NCBI GenBank assembly: GCA_009927705.1
Contig: RFMK01000122.1
Location: 1 to 13,073 of the forward strand
Length of the DNA stretch: 13,073 nt
Reading direction: 5' to 3'
Source: Actinomycetota bacterium
GTDB taxonomy: Bacteria; Actinomycetota; Actinomycetes; Nanopelagicales; Nanopelagicaceae
Of this stretch, positions 8,053 to 13,073 are shown in pieces (positions within the stretch are counted from its first letter, which is position 1; each line of letters begins with the position of its first letter). The translations under genes were made by a program, and so were the position numbers. The notes beneath the pieces were generated by a model. It had not been told where the DNA came from and did no database searches. It worked only from the letters and a program-made list of their open reading frames with translations.

Positions 8053-9031
8053 TTTCGCCGACAATCTGAGTGGATGATGGAACGGTAAGCCCCGGCGCGA
8101 TATAGCAATCGATGACGGTGCTGCCTTCACCAATCTCAACATCGTTCATCACCATTGAACCCATCACTGTTGCTCGGGCGCCAATCCGCGCTCCGGCAGA
8201 AATCATTGATCCGCCACCAATATTTGCCGATGAATCTATTAGCGCGCCCATTTCTATCAACGACTCGGCAACTACAGAATCAGTTGCAGCAGAAAGTGAA
8301 GGATTGAGGATTAAATCTCGAGAAGCTTTCAAGAACGATTGTGGCGTCCCCATGTCAATCCAATAACTTCCATCTTTGTAACCATACATCGGGAACTCTT
8401 TTTGAAGTAAAAGCGGGAAGGTGTCTCTTTCAACGCTCACTACTGAATCGCGAGGAATCTCAGATATGGCGCGGGACGAAAAAATATAGCAACCAGCATT
8501 GATTGTGTTTGCTATTGGATTATCCATCTTTTCTAAGAATTCCAAAACTCGTCCCTCATTATCTAGAGGGACGCAGCCGTAAGCGCGCGCGTCCTCGACT
8601 TCCGTCAAATACAGAGTCACGTCGGCATTGGTTGCTTTGTGTTGTGAAATTTGCTGCGAGAGATCATGTGCGCTCAGGACATCGCCATTAAATACAACTA
8701 CAGATTCCCCTGTCTGCAGTTCTAGCATTTGTGCTGCATTGGCAATTGCTCCACCTGTTCCAAGCGGAACTTCCTCAACCGCATATTTAATTGAGATTCC
8801 GAACTTCGAACCATTGCCAAAGTATGGCTCGAAGACTTCCGCCATATATGACGTCGCTAAAACTATTTCTCGGATTCCAGCTTCCTGCGCTTTTACAATC
8901 TGATGCTCAGTGACTGGTTTTCCTGCAACTTTAAGCATTGGTTTTGGGCTCTGATTCGTAAGCGGTGAAAGGCGTGTTCCCTTACCGCCAACGAGCAGTA
9001 TTGCCTTTGATGAGGATTGATTGTCAGACAT
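8042..9031 (-). CDS. manC: Mannose-1-phosphate guanylyltransferase-type NDP-sugar pyrophosphorylase
   Basis: 329 residues. The N-terminal nucleotidyltransferase domain carries the signature LLVGGKGTRLSPLT (12-25) with catalytic-type KPM at 30-32, PLGTGGA (89-95), NGDVLS with Asp117 as metal ligand, FLEK (165-168), NAGCYIF and YWIDMGTP (223-230). A short left-handed beta-helix of hexapeptide repeats follows (about 260-325). The sequence closely resembles the mycobacterial GDP-mannose pyrophosphorylase at the Rv3264c locus beside whiB2 (VLVGGKGTRLRPLT, EEHPLGTGG, FNGDVLSGADL, from memory), so I assign GTP plus mannose-1-phosphate to GDP-mannose; glucose-1-phosphate nucleotidyl transfer is the alternative. 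It is slightly shorter than that relative, mostly in the beta-helix. It starts with ATG five bases after the dapC stop and ends 171 bases before whiB2. It is the last gene of the fdxC-dapC-manC run. Confidence 0.88.
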   Translation of the reverse strand: MSDNQSSSKAILLVGGKGTRLSPLTNQSPKPMLKVAGKPVTEHQIVKAQEAGIREIVLATSYMAEVFEPYFGNGSKFGISIKYAVEEVPLGTGGAIANAAQMLELQTGESVVVFNGDVLSAHDLSQQISQHKATNADVTLYLTEVEDARAYGCVPLDNEGRVLEFLEKMDNPIANTINAGCYIFSSRAISEIPRDSVVSVERDTFPLLLQKEFPMYGYKDGSYWIDMGTPQSFLKASRDLILNPSLSAATDSVVAESLIEMGALIDSSANIGGGSMISAGARIGARATVMGSMVMNDVEIGEGSTVIDCYIAPGLTVPSSTQIVGEILG

Positions 9032-9036
9032 CTAGA

Positions 9037-10102
9037 TCAACTCGCGATGCGCTGAGCAGCTTCAGAGATGTGAGCATCAGTGGCTGTGAGTGCAATACGA
9101 ACAAACTTCTTTCCTTTTTCGCCATAGAAGTGACCGGGTGTCACGATGATTCCGCGGTCTGCAAACCAACCTACTGTGGTCCAATCTTCTTCGTTTCGGG
9201 TGCACCAGAGATACAAACCTGCATCAGAGAATTCAATAGTGAAGCCGGCATCCTTCGAGTGATTGTTTCAAGATCCGACGTCGTGCACGATAACGCTCTG
9301 CTTGTTCTTCGACATGTCGTTGATCGCTGAGCGCTACGGTTACTGATTTTTGAATTGGAAGCGGCGCCATCATGCCCATATGTTTACGAATCTCAAGCAG
9401 TCGCGAGATAAGCGCAGGATCGCCAACGACGAAAGCCCCGCGATACCCCGCCATATTTGAACGCTTCGACAGCGAATGGACCGCAATGATGTTTGCGTTA
9501 TTGCCGGAGGATGAAGCCAAAATCGAGAGACCCTGATTTTTGTCTGGGAATGGTAAATAACATTCGTCGCTAGCAATAATTGCCCCAGACTTTTTTGACC
9601 ATTCGAGCACGGAATCAAGTTCTACTTGGGAATGAACTCGTCCTGTGGGATTGGATGGTGAATTAATCCACGCCATATCAACACCCGAAGTGGGCCAATG
9701 CTGTGCATCAATTCCAACTTCAACCACCTCAGCGCCAGCCAAGATTCCACCCACTCGATAAGTTGGATATGCAATCTCTGGAATTAGTATCGTTTTTGCT
9801 TGAAGCAGGAAAGGTAGCTGCGCTACAAGTTCTTTTGAACCAACTGTTGGAAGTACATCGAAATCTCCTTGCGCTCCGAGATATCGAACGCAGTAATCCT
9901 TGAGCGCCGCCCTCAGATCTGGTGCGCCGGTAGTAACTGGATAGCTTGGTGAATTTGAATTCTCTCGAAGAGCATCCTGAATGAAATCGGGAGTTGCATC
10001 CACGGGGGTGCCTTGAGAGAGATCAATCGCTCCTTGCGGATGGAGTCGAGCTCTCTGCCCAAACGGGGCGAGAGCATCCCAAGGAAAATCCGGGAGCTTT
10101 AT
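9037..10102 (-). CDS. dapC: Succinyldiaminopimelate aminotransferase, reading frame broken by a one-base shift
   Basis: PLP-dependent class I/II aminotransferase of lysine and peptidoglycan precursor synthesis. Joined across the frameshift it encodes 354 residues, a normal length. Visible are the N-terminal DFPWD (5-9) and DLSQGTPVD, SPSNPTG (148-154; Asn151), SDECY (178-182), and SLSKRS with PLP-binding Lys213; after the shift come DAGLYLW, PGHFYG and KFVRIALTATD, whose Arg should hold the substrate carboxylate. The 5' frame stops at 9233 after SLEGCRLHY; the rest (9037 to about 9250) is one frame over. Removing one C of 9252-9253 restores LEDAGF, the expected reading. There is also no ATG, GTG or TTG for the full N-terminus: AGGAG at 10108-10112 points to ATA at 10102. 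The first canonical codon, GTG at 10003, would drop 33 conserved residues. It lies 13 bases after fdxC, the same pairing as fdxC-dapC in Mycobacterium. Confidence 0.88.
9252..9253 (-). other. Frameshift site in dapC (one extra base)
   Basis: The minus strand reads CTCGAAGGATGCCGGCTTC. As it stands the frame goes LEGCRLHY-stop; with one G fewer it reads LEDAGF and continues to the natural C-terminus. No slippery heptamer or obvious stimulatory structure is seen, so programmed frameshifting is unlikely. A consensus error in a GG pair or a real inactivating insertion both fit. Confidence 0.8.
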
Positions 10103-10107
10103 AAAGA

Positions 10108-10112
10108 CTCCT
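10108..10112 (-). promoter_or_regulatory. Shine-Dalgarno site of dapC, facing an ATA codon
   Basis: AGGAG on the minus strand, five bases before ATA at 10102-10100, where the conserved N-terminus begins (K-L-P-D-F-P-W-D). Placement is right for a start codon, yet ATA is non-canonical. I traced the frame for about 19 codons further upstream, into fdxC, and saw no ATG, GTG or TTG. Confidence 0.65.
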
Positions 10113-10115
10113 AAA

Positions 10116-10442
10116 CTATTCGCCCGAAGGCTTCTTCTGAATTTGTAGAAGTTTTGGATGATCCTTGGCTACTGGTCCGACCTTGCTTGCTCCCCCAGGT
10201 GAACCAAGTTCATCAAAGAATTCTGCATTTACTTCTTTGTATGCCGACCACTGAGATGGGACGTCATCTTCGTAATAAATTGCCTCAACCGGGCAGACTG
10301 GCTCACACGCACCACAATCGACGCACTCATCCGGCTGGATGTACATCATGCGATCGCCTTCGTAGATACAGTCAACGGGACATTCTTCAATACATGACTT
10401 GTCCTTAACATCGACACATGGAAGGGCGATTACGTAGGTCAC
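10116..10442 (-). CDS. fdxC: Ferredoxin of the [3Fe-4S][4Fe-4S] (7Fe) type
   Basis: A 108-residue electron carrier. Cysteines at 9, 17, 21, 25, 40, 43, 46 and 50 follow the 7Fe pattern: C9, C17 and C50 for the [3Fe-4S] cluster, C21, C40, C43 and C46 for the [4Fe-4S] cluster, C25 free. MTYVIALPCVDVKDKSC and CIYEGDRMMYI are typical of actinobacterial FdxA/FdxC ferredoxins. I chose GTG at 10442-10440 because AAAGGAG (10451-10457) sits eight bases upstream and the family starts with MTYVI; an in-frame GTG at 10463 would add seven residues encoded partly by the ribosome site. The C-terminus after 60 is the usual acidic extension. It heads the fdxC-dapC-manC run and is divergent from cysS. The ferredoxin's partner is not evident here. 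Confidence 0.93.
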   Translation of the reverse strand: MTYVIALPCVDVKDKSCIEECPVDCIYEGDRMMYIQPDECVDCGACEPVCPVEAIYYEDDVPSQWSAYKEVNAEFFDELGSPGGASKVGPVAKDHPKLLQIQKKPSGE

Positions 10443-10513
10443 GTCCAACTCTCCTTTGGTCACTCACAGCCGATACTTACTTTTAGGTTCACTATCCTAC
10501 AGAATAAGAGGGT
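10443..10513. promoter_or_regulatory. Divergent intergenic region between fdxC and cysS
   Basis: 71 bases that must hold both start signals. A TAGGAT box on the minus strand (10499-10494) could be a -10 for fdxC and TATCCT (10493-10498) one for cysS, but neither has a recognisable -35 at the right distance, so no promoter is assigned. AAAGGAG for fdxC lies at 10457-10451. A GAGG lies within a few bases of the cysS ATG, closer than usual. Confidence 0.35.
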
Positions 10514-11935
10514 ATGAAGCGCGAGCCAAGCACAATTGAGACGCTTCACATCTACGACACCTTACAGCGCACCGTGGCGCCAGTTCTATCGCGAGATGGC
10601 TCTACCTTTCGGATCTATTGCTGTGGCCCTACGGTTTATCGCGATGCTCATGTTGGAAATCTTCGTACTTTCTTATTGAGCGATCTCGTTCGCCGCACAT
10701 TGGAATTCTCAGGGAAAAAGGTGCAGCTCGTACAAAACATCACAGATGTCGGGCATATGAGTGAGGATTTCGAGGAAGACAAAGTTCTTTCTCAATCGCG
10801 CCTTGAGCAGCGCGATCCTTTTGCAATCGCGCGTGATTACGAAGGCAGATTTCACGCGGATCTAAAATCAATCAACGTTATTCCGGCCGATGCATATCCC
10901 AGAGCCAGTGAGTGCATAGATATGATGATCAAACATATCAAGCGTCTACTTGAATTAGATTTTGCCTACGTTGGTGACGACTCTTCGGTTTATTTCGATG
11001 CTGCAAAATTCGGAGATTACGGAGCGCTGAGTGGAAACCGACTTGATGCTCTTAAACCTGGACATCGTTATGAATATAGCGAGGATGGCGCCAAGAGATT
11101 TCACGCCGATTGGGCGTTATGGAAAGCCGCTGGCAATCGCACGGAAATGATTTGGCAGACGCCGTGGGGTCCAGGATTTCCCGGCTGGCATATTGAATGC
11201 TCTGCGATGTCTTTACATTATTTAGATGGCTATGTCGATCTTCATATTGGCGGAATTGATCTGCGATTTCCGCACCATGAGAATGAACGTGCACAGTCCA
11301 ATCCATTGACCGGAGATGAGGCGGTCTCGCTCTGGCTCCATGGTGAACATTTATTGTTTGAAGGGCGCAAGATGTCGAAGAGCGCCGGCAACGTTGTTCT
11401 CTTGCGCGATGTCATCGCACGTGGGATTGATCCCCTCGCTGTACGAATGTGTTTCCTAGAAAATCGCTATCGAAGTCAGATGGACTTATCCTGGCAATCT
11501 ATCGAAGCAAGCTTTGCTTGGCTCCAAAGAATGCGCGCGAAATATCAAGAATGGAGTGACGCCAAAGTCGCCACCACCACTCATACTCAATCCTCCGTCG
11601 CTGCGATATATCGCGATTTTTGCGATGATCTCGATACTCCTCGAGCAATGCTCAAATTGCGGGCGCTAGAAAAGAGTGAGGAATTCTCCCCTGGAGAGAA
11701 GGCGCGGATAATCGAGGAAGTTGATTCATTATTTGGTTTGAATCTCATGGCGCAACAATCTGATTCTGACCTCCCAGCGGAAGCCATTTCATTACTAGAA
11801 GCGCGCATAGCTGCTAGAGCAGCACGTGATTTCTCTCGTAGTGATGAATTGCGCGATCAACTCGCAGAAATGGGAATCGAGGTTCGCGATACTTCAGCAG
11901 GTCAATCCTGGAGTCGTATCAGTCGTTTGAGATAA
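10514..11935 (+). CDS. cysS: Cysteinyl-tRNA synthetase, divergent subgroup
   Basis: Charges tRNA-Cys with cysteine using ATP. 473 residues. Class I signatures are HVGN at 46-49 (HIGH position) and KMSKS at 286-290. Zinc ligands are Cys37 (in CCGPTVY), Cys229 (GWHIECSAM), His254 and Glu258 (PHHENE). The anticodon-binding C-terminal part ends AARDFSRSDELRDQLAEMG...RDTSAG, as in true CysRS, so I reject MshC, the shorter mycothiol ligase derived from CysRS that lacks this part. It is unusual after the Rossmann core: NITDVGHMSEDFEEDKVL instead of the usual NVTDIDDKI, with several extra residues. This is not the standard actinobacterial form. It is divergent from fdxC and converges on the mshB operon with 14 bases between stop codons. 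Whether the genome has a second, conventional cysS cannot be seen here. Confidence 0.93.
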   Translation: MKREPSTIETLHIYDTLQRTVAPVLSRDGSTFRIYCCGPTVYRDAHVGNLRTFLLSDLVRRTLEFSGKKVQLVQNITDVGHMSEDFEEDKVLSQSRLEQRDPFAIARDYEGRFHADLKSINVIPADAYPRASECIDMMIKHIKRLLELDFAYVGDDSSVYFDAAKFGDYGALSGNRLDALKPGHRYEYSEDGAKRFHADWALWKAAGNRTEMIWQTPWGPGFPGWHIECSAMSLHYLDGYVDLHIGGIDLRFPHHENERAQSNPLTGDEAVSLWLHGEHLLFEGRKMSKSAGNVVLLRDVIARGIDPLAVRMCFLENRYRSQMDLSWQSIEASFAWLQRMRAKYQEWSDAKVATTTHTQSSVAAIYRDFCDDLDTPRAMLKLRALEKSEEFSPGEKARIIEEVDSLFGLNLMAQQSDSDLPAEAISLLEARIAARAARDFSRSDELRDQLAEMGIEVRDTSAGQSWSRISRLR

Positions 11936-11976
11936 CAATCTCCGCTTCGCTAGTTGCGAGAACGAAGGAGTGAGAT
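11929..11976. terminator. Overlapping hairpins between convergent genes
   Basis: GAGAT-AACA-ATCTC (11929-11942) is a perfect five-pair hairpin covering the cysS stop. The same ATCTC arm can instead pair with GAGAT at 11972-11976, with CTTCG/CGAAG (11945-11949, 11963-11967) stacked inside. The two folds exclude each other. No T-run follows either, so termination is a weak inference from the convergent position. Confidence 0.25.
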
Positions 11977-12264
11977 CATTAAAAACGCAGCTCCTCCAAA
12001 CACAAAGATATTGCCGTAAGCATTTGCTTCGATGAGGATCTCTCCACCATTTCCAAGAGTCGAACCGCGGACAATCACTAGGAACCAGCCAATCGCAAAA
12101 AGGAAATTGGCTAATTGTGATTGATACATATTTCGAACTAACCTCGATCCGAGCCATACTGCCAGCAAGGAGACAAGAACTCCGATGGGTCGATAAGAAT
12201 TATGTAGAAAAGTTCCTGATATGCCGATTAAGGCTCCGAAAATCGGAGCAATCAACGTCTTCAT
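11950..12264 (-). CDS. Small integral-membrane protein next to mshB (DUF6113-like)
   Basis: 104 residues, nearly all hydrophobic, with about four membrane segments: near 4-18, 26-42, 52-66 and 82-98, short loops, and a basic C-terminal end LLRSRN. I see no enzymatic motif. Its ATG shares ATGA with the mshB stop (four-base overlap) and has AGGAG seven bases upstream, so it is translationally coupled to mshB. In Mycobacterium (Rv1171) and Streptomyces a small membrane protein of similar size follows mshB, and I think this is the same family (DUF6113 by position); that rests on context rather than motif. Function is unknown. A link with mycothiol handling at the membrane is only a guess. Confidence 0.8.
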   Translation of the reverse strand: MKTLIAPIFGALIGISGTFLHNSYRPIGVLVSLLAVWLGSRLVRNMYQSQLANFLFAIGWFLVIVRGSTLGNGGEILIEANAYGNIFVFGGAAFLMISLLRSRN

Positions 12265-13073
12265 AACTTCACTCCTGCAAAGAGTTCTGTTTCGCGACCG
12301 TCAGAATTACGCTCCCCACCAAGGTCGCCATGAACTAGACGATAAAACTCAAGCCCCCATACTTTGAAACCCAAGTTATCCGAGAGCGCAAAGAAAGGTC
12401 CATCAACCGAAATCTGCGTGGGATGAGCTCGCATGGCCGCCATTTTTTTATCGACAAATGCTTCCCCATCAATGACAGTAGTCACCAATTCATCCGGCTG
12501 CGCAAACGGAAAGTCTTCGGCTTTATCAACACCAAAGAATTGATTACCCGTGTCTTTCATCGCCTCAATTCCTTGTTCGATAACCGAACGAGGAATTGTG
12601 TTCCAATAAATCTTCTGGATTTCCCAACCGCGTTCGCGGGCAATTTCAGCTCCACGCATTGCGACTCGATGAGCCTGGATGTGATCTGGGTGCCCATAAC
12701 CACCAAACTCGTCATAGGTAATCAATACATGCGGCCTTGTCTCAAGAATGATTGCTACTAGCGACTCTGCTGCTTCATCTAGATTGGCATTCCAAAAATT
12801 ATCAACTCGATTGTTTGGTTCAGAACCCATCATTCCGCTGTCGCGCCACTTCTTATTAGGTGCTCCCAGAAATCGGAAATCGGAAACTCCCAGCTCCTGC
12901 ATCGCATTTTTCAATTCGATTTCACGATGTGCGCCTAATCTATCTTCATGAGAGCTAGCAAGGTGAGCAAGTTCTGGAACGAGAACTTCTCCCTCTTCGC
13001 CTCGCGTGCATGTCACGAGGGTGACCTGACAACCCTGTGCAACATATTTAGCCATCGTCACACCATTATTGAT
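12261..13073 (-). CDS. mshB: GlcNAc-Ins deacetylase MshB of mycothiol synthesis, N-terminus cut by window edge
   Basis: Zinc-dependent deacetylase of the LmbE/PIG-L family that removes acetate from N-acetylglucosaminyl-inositol, the second main step of mycothiol synthesis. 270 residues are visible and the frame is open to the right edge; the first visible residues are INNGVTMAKYVAQG. The N-terminal AHPDDE motif, with two zinc ligands and the catalytic Asp, should lie just beyond the edge. Visible are VTCTRGEEGEV, the MshB-type RDSGMMG, and GYGHPDHIQAH with the third zinc-ligand His. MAAMRAHPTQISV near the C-terminus and ETELFAGV at the end match mycobacterial MshB, which separates it from the amidase paralogue Mca, though Mca remains possible. 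It overlaps the downstream membrane protein by four bases. Its presence implies mycothiol as the main thiol. The ATG or GTG codons just inside the edge are internal, not the start. Confidence 0.9.
   Translation of the reverse strand: MNNGVTMAKYVAQGCQVTLVTCTRGEEGEVLVPELAHLASSHEDRLGAHREIELKNAMQELGVSDFRFLGAPNKKWRDSGMMGSEPNNRVDNFWNANLDEAAESLVAIILETRPHVLITYDEFGGYGHPDHIQAHRVAMRGAEIARERGWEIQKIYWNTIPRSVIEQGIEAMKDTGNQFFGVDKAEDFPFAQPDELVTTVIDGEAFVDKKMAAMRAHPTQISVDGPFFALSDNLGFKVWGLEFYRLVHGDLGGERNSDGRETELFAGVKL

Noticed and set aside
9240..9265. Programmed frameshift in dapC
   Set aside because: No slippery heptamer, no internal Shine-Dalgarno-stop arrangement of the prfB type, and frameshifting is not known for this family.
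10443..10463. Upstream GTG at 10463 as fdxC start
   Set aside because: It would place the AAAGGAG ribosome site inside the coding region and add residues not found in the family; GTG at 10442 fits both.
10514..11935. MshC (mycothiol cysteine ligase) instead of CysRS
   Set aside because: Tempting because mshB is near, but the protein is longer than MshC, carries the CysRS C-terminal anticodon part, and lacks MshC-like NVTDVDDPL.
12261..13061. mshB as a complete gene starting at 13061
   Set aside because: The frame is open to the window end and the zinc-binding AHPDDE motif lies upstream, so it is a partial gene.
1..13073. Mobile elements, CRISPR, tRNA or rRNA genes
   Set aside because: No repeat-spacer pattern, terminal inverted repeats, transposase motif or RNA gene was recognised; almost all sequence is accounted for by conserved protein genes.

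Overview
The window looks like a compact, moderately GC piece of an actinobacterial chromosome. Three things point there: a WhiB-family iron-sulfur regulator, a DUF3499 protein, and the mycothiol gene mshB. Gene order also matches well-known actinobacterial neighbourhoods. Base composition appears roughly balanced by eye rather than GC-rich, and spacers are very short, with several start/stop overlaps. This suggests a streamlined actinobacterium, for example a freshwater Nanopelagicales (acI)-like lineage, but the exact taxon is inference. I see no tRNA, rRNA, CRISPR, insertion sequence or phage gene, and no gene-free stretch of 300 bases or more.

Left part (1-7870, all minus strand, so transcribed right to left): whiB2 -> large membrane glycosyltransferase (GT2, 1028 aa) -> DUF5719-like exported protein -> DUF3499 -> manB (phosphomannomutase) -> ahcY (S-adenosylhomocysteine hydrolase, cut by the left edge). 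This is the actinobacterial whiB2/manB/sahH neighbourhood, packed tightly. A good sigma-70-like promoter and a GC-rich hairpin precede whiB2.

Middle (8042-10442, minus strand): fdxC (7Fe ferredoxin) -> dapC (succinyldiaminopimelate aminotransferase) -> manC (mannose-1-phosphate guanylyltransferase type). dapC is interrupted by a one-base frameshift, and no ATG, GTG or TTG codon exists at its expected start. manC normally belongs with the whiB2/manB block and fdxC-dapC with the mshB region, so two conserved neighbourhoods meet here.

Right part (10514-13073): a divergently transcribed cysteinyl-tRNA synthetase of an unusual subgroup (plus strand). It converges on a minus-strand pair, mshB (cut by the right edge) -> small membrane protein, which overlap by four bases.

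Taken together the genes serve envelope and thiol metabolism. ManB and ManC would make GDP-mannose, the GT2/DUF5719 pair is probably a cell-envelope glycan machine of unknown product, WhiB2 is a cell-division/envelope regulator, DapC feeds peptidoglycan and lysine synthesis, and MshB makes a mycothiol precursor. No wholly new defence or mobile system is visible. The strongest leads are the doubly defective dapC, the GT2/DUF5719 pair, the unusual CysRS, the archaeal-like short AhcY, and the whiB2 leader hairpin.
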